Notes: generated by a model not told the origin, from the sequence alone. A stretch of 64,000 bases of DNA from Cerrena zonata (GCA_038087015.1 JASBNA010000006.1:1240001-1304000), one strand, 5' to 3'. Counted from the first letter of the stretch, positions 10,848 through 22,350 are shown. Translations and numbers: made by a program.

Positions 10848-11723
10848 ATCAGCTTGTTGCATCGCTGTTGCATCAAGCTTCTGGTAAAAATACTCACGTC
10901 GATGGTAGAATCATGATGTCGGCTAATCTGTCGAGTACATAAATCGAGGTATCGACCATGTGCGAAATAAAGACATATATGGTAGGCAGTGGCCTACGCT
11001 GGTCTACGCTGGCCTGTATCGGTGGCCGTTTCCTCGGAACTGATCGGACCGTTGAAAACGTGCCTTTACATGTTCAGCAGTGCTGCAATCGAAATATTCG
11101 TGAAATAAAGCGGCAATTTGCCTCATGTGCCATAAAATTGAAGTACATGTCCTTTCACAAATTAAGAAGACACTTTGTGTCTAAGGTTGACAGAAACTTT
11201 CCAATACAGCGGGAACGCTGTCTCTAGATCAAGGACCAACCAGGATCAACCTAGTGCATCTGAGATTTGAGGGACGAAATCCAGGGACGGTTACCACGTA
11301 AATCCACCGGGTTACCAGGCAACGTTGCCTGCTTCATTCAAAATTTCCTTATTTGGGTTTCTAGAATGTGATATGGACGACTACCTTTATCCGCGCGTGG
11401 AGAGACCTTAGTACCGGAGGCATGATGTACAGTGTTGTACTTGTTTCCGGGAAACAACAGCCGTTTCAGAACTCATGTGGTGGGTACAATCGACGCCCGT
11501 CTTCCAAACATTTATAAACGGCCCAATGCGAAGTTTCGCTCCTTCAAACCTGCCACCCTTCTCAAGCGTTTTCGCGTTCTTTTTGGCTCGTTGAACGGCC
11601 CCTTCAGTGTCTTTCTTGTTTCGACCAGGTGTCGGTTTCTCTCCTTTACCGACTAGCCCTCAGTGCAGCCACTCTTTCGTTTACTCCTTTTGAGAATTTG
11701 TTCCAATCCGTCTACTCATCGCC
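10848..11723. other. Intergenic region and promoter of the repeat-containing secreted protein
   Basis: I see no gene. A short imperfect repeat (CTACGCTGGTCTACGCTGG) lies near 10995. From about 11500 the sequence looks like a strong promoter: a TATA box followed by a long pyrimidine-rich stretch leading to the start codon at 11724. Confidence 0.4.
11513..11518 (+). promoter_or_regulatory. Candidate TATA box
   Basis: TATAAA inside CATTTATAAACGG, about 210 bp upstream of the ATG at 11724. A pyrimidine-rich 5' region follows, as is common for highly expressed basidiomycete secreted-protein genes. Confidence 0.4.
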
Positions 11724-14602
11724 ATGTTGTCCAACATCCGCTTGACCACTTTCGTTCTTTGTGCATTTGCTCTTTCTGATGTCGCGCTCGGTCGCTACCA
11801 ATGGTTGGAACGTGATGGTCATTACGTTTCTTTGTACCCTCGTCGTTTTGGTCAGGAGCACCCTGCTGTGATCGACAAGCTAGCTCAGGCATGCGGCAAT
11901 GGTATTTGTGCTACCCTTGCTGGTGCTGCAATTACTCCGCTGCTTGCTGCCCAGCCTGAATGTTCTCAGCAAGACATGGCTGACCAGATTATTGGTGCGT
12001 TGAAATTGATTACTGCCTAAACAGACGTTAATTGGTTTTGCTGAACAGATACCGCTCAACAATTTGATGCTACTACCAAGGCAAACATGATTGCTTTGGC
12101 GCAGGAATACCGACAGGCCGAGAAGAACACACCTCCTGTGCGCATGAACGATACAATGTCATTGCTAGGATTGTCTTGCTGACACATCTTGCACCAACAG
12201 GATTTCTCAACTCAACCTAACGGTCTCCGTAACTCGGTCTTCTGCCAGAAGGCGCCTAAGAACCCTGAGCTCAATGGCTTGGTTCAAGCTCAGGATCCTG
12301 CTAATGATCCTACCTTGTTCTTCGATCCCGCCAAGCAAGCTACGGTGAAGAAGGGCTCACAAGCCAACACTTCTCCTTTCGGTGGAGCTGCGTACGTTCT
12401 ATTCCTCCCATGTATAAAGAGTTTAATTGACGGTTTGATGTTAACAGTGCTTCTAACAACAACGCTAATGCCAATTCGAATGCTGCTGCTTCTTCATCAT
12501 CTGCTGTCTCGTCGACTTCCGCTGCTGCCGCTACTAACGTTGCTGCTACCAGCAACACTTCGAATACTGACAGTTGCCCCGTAAGTATATTTTACACTTT
12601 TACTATGTTATACTTCTGACCCAAAATAGGCTCAAGTCACTGTAACCGTTACTGCTGCTGGAGCTGCCGCTACCCTCGCTACTGGTGCCACTTCCACTAC
12701 TGCCACCTCTACTGCTGCCGCTGGTGCCATCGGTAACTTTGGCTCGTGTTCTATTCCTCAAATTGAGTTCGCCACTGGCTTCGATAACAGGAAGGAAACC
12801 AGCTTCCAACCCGTCGACAAACGTATGTTGTTTATATTTATCCTGTAAATTTTCTTCTTCTGACCGATATATGTTCTTAGAATCCTTCAATCATGGCTCT
12901 GCACAGAACATCGATATCATCACCCAGTTCATTTGTGACACGTTGACCAACTCTTGCAAGGCTGATCAGACTGCCAAGGATACTTGTCAAAAGGCTCGTG
13001 CCGCTGCTGACACTGTCACGGCTAAGACCGGTGGTCAAGCTGATGCCTTCAATGCCGTCTTTGGAATCACCACTAAATTCGCCGACGTTGCATCTGTTGA
13101 CGATCAGGGCCGCGTTGTGGCTGGTACCGGCAATGCTAACGCTGCCGCTAGCACCAACAATAACGCTTCTACCGGAGCTGCTGCTACATCATCGACGTCG
13201 ACTACTTCAACGACCTCCAGTGCCTCTGGTGTCGGTAACTTCGGCTCATGCTCTGTTCCTCAGATCGAGTTTGCTGCCGGTTTTGATAACAGGAAGGAGA
13301 CCAGTTTCCAACCTGTTGACAAACGTACGTCATAGAGTAGTTTGTCGACGCTGTGTAACTGATATTGATTTTATACCATCATAGAATCGTTCAACCATGG
13401 CTCCGCGCAAAACATCGACATCATCACCCAGTTCATCTGTGACACTCTCACCAACTCGTGCAATGCTGATCAAACCGCTAAGGACACTTGCCAGAAGGCT
13501 CGCGCTGCCGCCGATACCGTCACTGCCAAGACTGGTGGCCAGGCCGATGCTTTCAACGCTGTTTTCGGAATCAACACCAAATTCGCTGATGTTGCTGTGA
13601 TTGATAACCAAGGCAAGGTTGTTTCGACCGGTACCGTCGCTGCTATCGCCAACAACGCCTCTAACTCGACTAGCAACTCTACCACTTCGTCGAGCACCAA
13701 CTCTACGTCTACCGCCACCTCATCCAGCACCAACTCCACTTCGTCTGCTGCCACCTCGTCGAACACTAACTCCACATCTACCTCCTCTTCCGCTACTGCC
13801 TCTTCCACCACCTCGACGAAGACCAACACCGGCAAGATGAGCAACACTAACAAGAACGGCACGAAAACTACCACAAAGACCACCACAGGCATGAAGCACA
13901 ACAACGGTACCACCGTCAACACTGGCAACAACAAGACCAACGGTACCACTACCACTACCATGAAGCACAGCAATGGTAATGGCTCCACCACCGTCGTGAA
14001 GCACAGCAACGGTACTGTCACTACCACTACAACTACCATGAGGCACAACAACGGTACCACCACCGGTACCAACAACAGTACCAAGAACACCGGCACCAAG
14101 ATGACCCACAACGGTAACAACAACAATGGTACCACTAAGTCTACCACCAGTTCGAAGACGGGTACCAAGACCAACAACAGCGGGAAGATGAACCACAACA
14201 ACAACTCGACCACAGCTTCCACCACGTCGAGCTCTGCTGCTGCTGCTTCGTCATCAGCTGCCTCTTCATCTGTATCATCGTCCGCTGCTGCATCTTCATC
14301 TGATGCTGCTGTATCGTCGTCCGCCGCTTCATCGTCCGTCGCTTCATCCGCTGCTGCTTCATCAGCCGTGTCATCATCTGCTGCCGCCAGCTCATCTGTC
14401 GCAGCATCTTCAGCATCATCATCCGCTGCCGCAGAGACCACCTCATCGGCTTCCGCATCCGCATCATCTTCAGCTGCTGAAGTCACTTCATCAGCCTCAG
14501 CTTCAGCTACTTCTTCTTCGGTAAGACTATCCTTCTGATGTTTTGTGTTTACATCGTGCTGAATTCGTCTATCAGGCCGCTGCTGCCACTACCACTGCTT
14601 AA
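11724..14602 (+). CDS. Large secreted Ser/Thr/Asn-rich protein with a duplicated Cys module
   Basis: The spliced protein is about 827 aa. The signal peptide is MLSNIRLTTFVLCAFALSDV, cleaved near ALG. A Cys-containing N-terminal region (about residues 20-185, with ACGNGICAT and NSVFCQK) and an Ala/Ser linker follow. Then comes a module of about 115 aa, present twice: NFGSCS(I/V)PQIEFA...FDNRKETSFQPVDK, QSFNHGSAQNIDIITQFICD, and on to FNAVFGI. The C-terminal 300 residues are low-complexity Ser/Thr/Asn/Lys then Ser/Ala, probably heavily O-glycosylated and wall-associated (inference). It ends ...AAAATTTA without a hydrophobic GPI tail. Exons: 11724-11994, 12049-12137, 12201-12391, 12448-12580, 12630-12822, 12881-13324, 13385-14520 and 14576-14602 (2484 nt). 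The family is not named, but the architecture suggests a surface or matrix protein. Confidence 0.8.
12732..13630 (+). repeat. Tandem in-gene duplication of a ~500 bp exon-intron unit
   Basis: Two units, starting near 12732 and 13234, encode nearly identical protein (about 115 aa each, few differences). Each contains an intron at exactly the same codon position (VDK|QSF): 12823-12880 (58 nt) and 13325-13384 (60 nt). The coding parts are much more alike than the introns. This indicates a tandem duplication of the whole exon-intron unit, followed by intron drift and coding conservation or conversion. Confidence 0.85.
13650..14520 (+). repeat. Low-complexity coding tract (Ser/Thr/Asn, then Ser/Ala)
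   Basis: The reading frame becomes compositionally simple. It starts with TSNSTTSSSTNST-type repeats. A Lys/His-containing zone follows, with recurring K/R-H-(S/N)-N-G-T and NGTT units between about 13890 and 14200. Last come Ser/Ala runs such as SSAAASS to 14520. The KHSNG/MKHNNG units recur roughly every 15 residues. The tract produces a long open frame on the opposite strand (14486-13470) by composition alone. Confidence 0.75.
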
Positions 14603-14967
14603 GTTCATTGAACGATAGAGCTCGCTGGTCAACTCTAGTAGATATTCTCTTTATTTCTAACTTCACTGTATTACATTCACACTAGTTCAACTTATGTAGA
14701 CCAAATAGTATCGCAAGCCGGGCGCAGGTTCTTATCTCTCTGTATAACGTGTGATTGTGATTTTTGGGAGCTGGGAGCGAGTCTCCTCGCAGCTCTTCGC
14801 AGTTTTCACTGTAAAAATAGCAAGATTGCATTGAAAAGGTACGAAGTGCACATAAGGACGTAGCTATGCCAAGAGATGCAACAATATGTGGCTATGCAGT
14901 CCGTATATTGAATCCCGCTGCAGCAGGCCTGCACTAGCGTCCATGACTCAACTCGGTCGAGTTACAT
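14603..14967. other. Convergent 3' intergenic region
   Basis: This lies between the stop of the secreted repeat protein and the stop of the minus-strand P450. I see no gene. It should contain both 3' UTRs and polyadenylation regions, but no clear signal can be singled out. Confidence 0.4.
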
Positions 14968-17080
14968 TCAAGCGCACGTTCTATTTATCAAACGTTGGGT
15001 GTCCTTTGAACGAGGGGTAAGAGAACACGGGACATATTCGGGGCTCCTGTTCGTCACGAACATCGGAGCGTGTTAGGGAAATATAGTGAAAGGTATAATA
15101 ACATTAAGATACGCACGAAACAAATCCCGCAGAGACCATGGAGTGGGGATCAAACGTCTTGCCATCCTCACTCATAATTGGATTGACGTCGAAAACTCGT
15201 AGGATGGAAGCGAACGCTATGAGCAGAGAGGCATTGGCTAAATGACGACCAGGGCACACTCTGTGAATGCAAGGTAACATTTAGTACTAGATAAAGATGT
15301 AAAGGAAAAATAATGACCTTCGGCCAAAACCGAAAACAAATATCGAAGGATCTTGGATACTCAGATCCACTTTACCGTCCTTGATAAATCGTTCAGGTCT
15401 GAAGACTTCAGGCTCTGGATAATCATCTGGGTTGTGGAGGATTGACCTACAACGATTGCAGGTACATATGTCATGCGATACAATATGAATGAACGTCAAA
15501 TACTCACCAAATGTTCTGCATAATTTTCAAAGGAGGATCAGTTAACAGTTCAAAAACGAAAAAAGGATCCTTACAGAAAATACAGTAGCACCTTTGGGAA
15601 TACGGAAACCTCGGTATTCGTCATCTTGTGTTACTCGATGGTAAGCACCGAGAGGAAGGACAACCATCCAACGAATAGCTTCGAGAACTATAGCTCGTGT
15701 ATAATGTAAATTTTCGAGGTCCTCGAACTCTGGAAGTCTGTCTGGGCCCACTACGCGATCTATCTCCTCCTGAGCCTTGCGCTGAGCATCGGGATATAAG
15801 GACATCGCAATCAAGAACGCTTGAGAGGCCGCTGTAGTCTGTCCAGTACATGTTTATGTCATATCACTAGAGCGAGATTGCATAGTAGATACTCACAGTA
15901 TCTGCCCCAGCTTGTATGGAACAAGATAAACATTAGAAATATGTGAGCATGAAGATGTAGCTAACCTCCATAAGCAATACCGGTAACATTTCGAGCTAGC
16001 ACATCATCGGCGAGACTAAGTTCGCTTTTTCCTGATCGTTGCTTGAGTCTTTCAATTACTTCACTTGCTACAGAAGCAGCCACACTGCCATTCTCCTGAT
16101 GAAACTGAATTCAAGACAAGCTAGTAGGTAATGAAATACGACATACCTTTTGCTGAAATTCATCGTAGGGTTTATCTCTCATTTCTCGGATAAACGGTTT
16201 ATAATGTTCCACCAATTTCTTACCCAAAGCTCCGGGAACCCAGCCAGGCATGTATTTCAAAATCGGGAAGTAGTCCATCCAGTAAGCTCCCAGTATACTG
16301 GTTTCGCTGAGACCATGCATGGCCTCTTGAGCACAGATGACGTATTCGTCAGTCATGTCGACAATATCCTTGTCGTATATGATCTTTAATACAGTCCCAG
16401 CATATATTCTGCGTAACATGAGTTATAGCTTTTGACGTTCATGTAAAAAGTAATACTCACTGCCTGACGTGTTGTCCTACATCATTTGGCGAGTCCAGGG
16501 CACGTCGAAGGAACGCACGGGTTTGTTGCAACTGTATTGGCTGGTACTGCGGGATCTTGCGTTGATGGAAGAACTGGTGGAATTCTCGACGATGTTCCCG
16601 CCAAGTTTCACCATATGGCATCAGACCGAAGTTCCATTCCCAGGACATTCTATACAATTCTTCAAGCCCCTGTCGAGGATCATATATCATATCATGAACT
16701 GACTGACAGTTTGTGGATTACGGAGATAGGCCTGTCAGAGTATATGTCTGAACGTTTCTCTAGTAGATCTAACGCGGACTTCGCGGATCCCAAAACGACA
16801 ATTGTCTGACCAGGTAAGCTCAACGACATGATGTCACCTGAATTCGCATCCCTGAGTGTTGGAAAACAGGCACAGATTGGAAGTTGGACTTACCGTATAC
16901 ATTTGACCACTCCCTGAATACCTTCCACGGGGTAACGAATGACATTGCAAGCATATTTCCAATGATAGGGTTCCCCTGTGGACCAGGAGGTAATGGTAAC
17001 GTGGGCCGAGCCCATCGTCTCAATAGCCCAAGGGAAATGAAGCTTGCAAACAGAACAGTTAAAAGTAAAGCTGATTCCAT
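14968..17080 (-). CDS. Cytochrome P450 monooxygenase
   Basis: A microsomal class II P450 that would oxidise a small hydrophobic substrate using electrons from CPR. The N-terminal anchor is MESALLLTVLFASFISLGLL, followed by the hinge LPLPPGPQGNP. Later come WREHRREFHQFF (helix C), the I-helix motif AGADTT, the ExxR motif in LEAIRW, FRPERF and the haem loop FGFGRRVCPGRH. The C-terminus is reached by an intron just after HSMVSAGFVS, and the protein ends in NRTCA with stop at 14970-14968. The style resembles the large fungal group annotated as O-methylsterigmatocystin oxidoreductase-like; the substrate is unknown. I chose the start at 17080 because the anchor begins there; the ORF runs open to 17314 but adds only unlikely residues. 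The I-helix motif is encoded by a 14-nt microexon (15897-15910). Confidence 0.9.
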
Positions 17081-17935
17081 GGTATGCGATATTGGGGAAG
17101 GTGGGTACTCTCGATGTGGGTATTTAAAACGTTGAAAAGGTCCGGACCCCAGAATAGCGGTCTGTGACAGTTCTCTGGACATGAGATCAGAAGTAGGAGC
17201 TGTCACTAGTTTAGTACCTTGATAGAGTGGATAGTGCGGTTCCAACCCGTTCAGTAATTCCTCCGCCGCAAGAAGGAATATTGAGCCCACGATCAGAATG
17301 TTGACATTTGACATACTGTGTTAGAACTGGATCCAAGAATACGCCCACATATTTACTTGGAGGTGTATGTGTTGCCTATAGTACGAGTCACTTCATCATC
17401 CTCCACATCTAGATATACCGATGAAGGCGGTATATACGTTTTGGAAGTCCTACGGGATGCCGTGATTAAGCAGTCAAGGTTTCATTCTAAGGATCTTAGC
17501 TGATGATTGCAATTCAGATAACCATCGAACGGTCAAATATAGGACTTGCTTACATTCCGAGCTCCACAGTTAACGGAACGGTGCCACAGTTCCTAGAAAC
17601 CAAACGTTGTCGTCCTCTTTGGGATGAAGTAGATGGATCAATCGGGCCAGAATGACGCGCCCTGCCAAGGAGAGCTCATCGGGAGACACGGTAGTAGAGT
17701 GACGATCCCATGATTGTGTCGTTTTGTATCATCTTGAACTACTTGGACTAATTTGATGACTCGGAAGGTTCCAGAGCGGAGTTCCAAGTATTGCATTTTT
17801 GAGAGGAGCGACGAACGCTGAGCAAAAAAAAACATACACAACCTTCATAAGATCGGGAGTGTCATCAAATAGCGATCAGAGTGTGGACCGGGGTGTCTTG
17901 AACAGAAAATGCCTACGTCAGTCTACGTCCCGGAC

Positions 17936-18707
17936 TCAGAGCCACCGTGAGTCGAGCGTTCCTGGAGGTGTGTAGATTTGGATGCCTTGATCAGAAATGA
18001 CGAAAGGTGTCAAAGATGTGGATTCGACATCGCAACCAATCATGTCACCGGCTAAAGGCATAAGAGGCTGCTTCTGAATCAGAGCTGGATGATCAAGAGA
18101 GTCAGCCTCTGTATTCAGATGTGTACGCACTGGTAACACAGTGCTAACGGAAGTATGGCACCTACCTGTATTAAGGGTCCAAGTATGGCATACCGTATTA
18201 CTACCGAGGAGGTCATCTTGGGGTTCCCAACTTGTGATTCGCCACGATCATGACATTGAAAGAATGAGAGGAACCAGTACTCCGTTTCTCCATCTCTTCC
18301 CGCCAGGATTCTAGTCCGTTTTCCACCGCGACTTGTCCGTGCCCCTACTGGGGTAAAAATAAACCCTGTTAGTGAATTGAAATGCTCAAGATAGAAACGG
18401 AGGTCATCGAAAGTTCTACGAATTTGGCAGGAGTCCTGCCTCATTCAGATATTTCTCGCACCAATCGCCGCCATGTTGGTCTCGGACCCGCTCACACGAT
18501 CGTCGGTAAAGATATTTTTCACCTTGTGAAAGCTGTCGAGTTCTCGATATTGGCGAACGTAATACCGAGTTGGTGAAGTGGAGGTGACAACGACAGCCAG
18601 GGGCCTTTCTCATAACTGTCGCGACTTGACGTGTACAGCAGAATCCTTGCAATTGGGCATACCAGTAACGTCATTTGCTCTATTCTCCGTATTCCTAAAC
18701 ATAGCAT
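17936..18707 (-). pseudogene. Possible decayed or unrecognised spliced gene
   Basis: Several minus-strand blocks read like protein. One has YEKGPWLSLSPPLHQLGITF and ENSTAFTR. An acceptor at about 18420 would then join TFDDLRFYLEHFNS and onward through GGKRTRILAGRDGETEYWFL. A separate block ends IQIYTPPGTLDSRWL with a stop at 17936. The first two can be joined by a GT-AG intron that keeps frame. The last join needs a roughly 40-nt intron and does not keep frame in my hands. It could be a pseudogene, a gene with an exon I have mis-set, or chance. No family is recognised. Confidence 0.25.
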
Positions 18708-19199
18708 GCTTCAAACCTCGCCGAATCCGAATCAAGCAAACGGGGACCAAGAATAATGAATGACCTTGAGAAAGAAATATATTTCGCCAAAAGCCGCATG
18801 TACGGTACACAATTGAGTACTACAGCTTCATCCGACCTCCGAAGTGTATTCCCCCGTTGATACCTTGCCTAAGGTCATTTGTTAGCGATATGTCCAGACG
18901 TTGTATCAGAACCGAAAGAATCAGAACAGGTTGATCTAATCAAAGCCGAAGCTCAGCAACAGCTTCTAGTTGATATTTTTTGAAGTAACATTTCATCTCG
19001 AAAGCGGGGTAAAGGGAGAGCGGAATAAATCCAACGGTGTAGAAACTCACTGCAAACGGAGATAGCCACACGTGTATCAAAAAGGGGACCAAGCATTGGT
19101 AGCGAGAAGAACCTGAAGGAAGAGGTTGATGAGTAAAAGGAAGAAAAAAACATGATAAGGGTCAAGAAAGGAGGAAGAATCAGATTGGATGCCCGATTG

Positions 19200-20145
19200 T
19201 TATTGAGCTGTGCGGGCCTTTTCGGCAGTGATAATACGAAGACCGTCGTGTTGTAACATCATATAGAAATACCAGCAAGGGTAGAGAAAGGAGAATCCAG
19301 ACACTCACCATCAGGTACGTAGTTCTCGATTCGCGAACGAGTAAACATAACACGTGAGTGCAAAGAATCTATAGAAGGGTAACAGTCAGCAAAATGTGTG
19401 GAGTGGGAAGGGAGCAAAGCAGAAGCAATGCTCGGAGAGTTGCTCAGAAGTATTAAAAATACAGCCGTGGAATTGTCGTCAGCCTCCGTGGTGTGTTAAA
19501 GCACCAGGAGTTGGGCGGTAACTCCATATGTTACATCACTGTATGGTTTCTGGAAGTAAAAGAACTCACTATTCACTCGCAGGCTCGCGGGAGAACATCA
19601 GTTGGCCACGGTAGGAGCTAGCCGACTCGAAGATACCCTGGAGGGGAAAAATGATTAGCGGTGTTACCGGGATGAGCGAGAGAAGAGAAGGATGAAAAGG
19701 GGGGTAAATGACGTTATGTTCAGGGGATTGACAGATATGTATAAAGCACCGAGCCCACTTTCGTGCAGCTCTCAGATACTCTAGTTTGAAAAGGTTTGGT
19801 TCATCGTGACGGGGTATAGAAGGCCAAGTAGAAGATCATGAGTGGAGTCGTAAACGTACCGAGGACTTTTGCGTCGGCCTCCGTGGTATGGTGGATGAGG
19901 CGAATCGATTGACATAACACGCCGGGAGCTCACACCGAAAGAATCTATGAGAAAAGGGGTATCAGTACGAGGAACTTCAATGGTGGAAAGCGAAGAGAAC
20001 CGATCAGTGTAACTATGACAAAATTCTCCACACACCGTGAAAGTCTTTGGTAGAGACCCCACTCGAGGTAAACGAAATGTATCATCACTTCGATAGAAAA
20101 AGAAGTTAGACTCACCATCCTAGCACGTTGCAAAGGCACTGGCAA
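19200..20145 (-). other. Small exon-like blocks, gene status uncertain
   Basis: On the minus strand, blocks read DSFGVSSRRVMSIDSPHPPY (about 19945), GIFESASSYRGQLMFSREPA (about 19630), NSLHSRVMFTRSRIENYVPD (about 19370) and GLRIITAEKARTAQ then stop (about 19205). Several have consensus donors (GTGAGT), and the second and third join in frame. The last lacks any AG acceptor before it, and the first lacks an in-frame start. Two blocks begin with the same ATTCTTT after a TAG acceptor. It may be a small spliced gene, a transcribed noncoding locus or a remnant. Confidence 0.2.
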
Positions 20146-20505
20146 AAGCCTAAAGGTTCATTGAGTCGGACGAGGTAGCATGGTGAAAGCAAAAAGTCGC
20201 TTGAAGCCATCGACAAACTTTTTCAGGCCGCTAGTTTAGGGCAGGCTTTCCCACACTGCTTGGATCCTGCATAGACGCCCGCACACGACGCCCAATTTGG
20301 AATATTGCTTCAATCCTTGAACGTCTACACCCATCGTGAACGGGATGGTTGAAGCTTAACCTTCAGGTTATTGCTTTATTTCGGATCCCAAAAGTCCGAG
20401 GGATTGTAAAGTTCCTCAAGTTCGTTGATATCGGAGTCCTTGGGTGGATTAACGTTCTCGTGTATCTGCCTAACAAGCTTTTTCATACGCTAGCCAACCG
20501 TTCTC

Positions 20506-22350
20506 ATGCCTATTTGCACACACTGCAGCCATCCGACCCCATACTTGTATACTGTATACAATACCGCGAATAATCTGCGGCTAGAGCAGTGCGTGAGTCC
20601 ACTTTAATATGGAACATAGTTACACCCGCAAACATTCAACATGTTCCATCCGCTAGACACAATGTCACGAGTTCGCTGATCCTTATGTTGAACATGACAC
20701 ATTGACACTCGTTCTCGACTTGATTCTTCTGAAGCGCAACGTGTATAGACACCTTCTGTTCAACCGCGGAGCAGGTGTCCGCAAGGTCGGGACCACCGAT
20801 TCCCAACACTCAGTCAGAGGTTCTGAACGCAAGTTACCAGTGTCCGAGCACCAAATGGACTTGGAGAGAACAAAGGTACCCGCTGAATCGTGCATACCTA
20901 TCCACTGAATTGCACATGGATGTTTTCTCCCTTAGGCAAGATGGATTCATATTTTCAAACTCGGTACGGTCCTTACTACCGTTGACGCATGTACGTGGTC
21001 ACATTCTACAAACAGTTATATGCTTACTATCGTTCAATCGCGCTCGCGGTAACTTGTTCTATCGCAGTCATCCGATGGACACACCTAGGTAAGACACTTC
21101 ATATCGGTTTCAACCGATAGTTCGCCCTGCTTCGAACCATGCGTTCAGAGACAAGAGAACAGTTACGGAGGGAAACACGAAGAACTTCTCGCAATTTTTA
21201 GTAGACACTAGGGTGCAATCTTGAGAGAGCGGCATCCTGGTAGCCCAAATGGCCATAGAGGGGGATCACAAGCTACAAGCTCTTCGCGATGTGATTGCAA
21301 CGTCCAAGCGGGGCGGGCTAACCGGTTTTCAAATAAGAATTAACTCCAACGGTTCACGGAAGACGTGCTGAATTTCAACTCGACTTTTCATTTCAGGTGT
21401 AAGCCAACCCTTTGACCCCAGCAAGATCAATATCACTTCATGGAATGCGGAAGCCATCGCGAGTTTCTCCCGAATACTCCTTGGCTGTCTAATAGGTACA
21501 AGTTTCACGATTATTCGACCCCCTTGATTTATTCTGTGCCACAATCATTAATCTTTTTGCTGTTACCTAAACAGAAACCCTTGCCTTCCATGCTGGTGTC
21601 ACTCTTTCTTGCTTTCTCCTCCTCAAATCTCTAGATTGGGCCCGCGGAAAACGTAAAGCATCACATACGTCTGACGTACGCTCTGACATGCCTACTAACC
21701 CGTCTGGTGTACGACAAGAATTCAAGTCAGTGTTGTCATCGTCATCGTCATATTCATTATCAGGGCCCCTAACTACAAAGTTTCTTCCAAAAATGCATTA
21801 TGCACTAAATCTAGATACTCGCATGTTCCGCTGACATTGTTCTATTCGTCACTAACGAAGCTATTCCTATTATTTCTGCTTTCGATCTGGCGCCCCGATG
21901 GTTCGGACTCCAAACTACGTCCGCTACCACCTCAATACAATGCAACGAACCTGTTCTCGAACCCTGTCATCATCGCGGCTTTAGAGATCCTCGATGAAGA
22001 GCATCTAGACAGAGAATGGATTGTCCGTAATGTATTGGGCGGAATGGCCGCCGGCTTTGGTCTTCGAGGTCAGTCTCTATGGATAGTTTCATTTCAAGTT
22101 CGCAAACCTTCCTTTGGCAAACTTTCGTGTTTAATTGAATCCAAGTACTAAATGGCACTTTTTTATATATCCCCGTTTCCGACGGTAACGAATAGTGGTC
22201 CTGGACTGCCATCCGGCGTTTACCACTATGGTTGTCTTGGCTGGGTGGGCGGTGAAGACGACGGTCGCCAATCTGGTGGGCGAGTGGGTCATGTCAGGGG
22301 GAAACGAGAGAACCGTGGGTGAAATGTGGTTAGCTTATAGTATACCTTGA
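20506..22350 (+). CDS. ARV1: ARV1-like ER membrane lipid-homeostasis protein
   Basis: ARV1 proteins sit in the ER membrane and act in sterol distribution and GPI-anchor assembly. The start gives the family's zinc-ribbon: MPICTHCSHPTPYLYTVYN with NNLRLEQCTQCHEFADPYVE, giving two CxxC pairs. Next come TLTLVLDLILLKRNVYRHLL FNRG (the ARV homology domain), RWIHIFKLGTVLTTVDA, several hydrophobic segments (ETLAFHAGVTLSCFLLLKSL; YSHVPLTLFYSSLTKLFLLF) and a C-terminal conserved region (VIIAALEILDEEHL; VVLDCHPAFTTM). Exons: 20506-20592, 20657-20875, 20936-20990, 21068-21088, 21397-21495, 21575-21725, 21815-22068 and 22196-22350 (1041 nt, 346 aa). The fourth exon is only 21 nt, and the 308-nt intron after it is far longer than the local norm, so that part of the model is the least certain. 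Confidence 0.85.

Larger units (their letters stand above)
17081..20505. other. Gene-poor 3.4 kb stretch with coding-like remnants
   Basis: No intact gene is supported here. The first 100 bases are the P450 promoter, with a TTTAAATA motif on the minus strand near 17120. Two sub-regions look partly coding on the minus strand and are listed separately (17936-18707 and 19200-20145). The remainder shows no long frames, tRNA or repeats that I can see. Confidence 0.35.

Noticed and set aside
13470..14486. A 338-aa minus-strand ORF, very rich in Ala, Asp, Glu and Val
   Set aside because: It mirrors the Ser/Thr-rich coding tract of the secreted protein: TCN/ACN codons read backwards as acidic and aliphatic residues. 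No start context, domain or splice evidence.
17081..17314. A longer N-terminus for the P450, starting at 17314
   Set aside because: It adds 78 residues before the membrane anchor, which begins MESALLLTV at 17080. P450s of this type start at the anchor; the extra frame is probably 5' leader.
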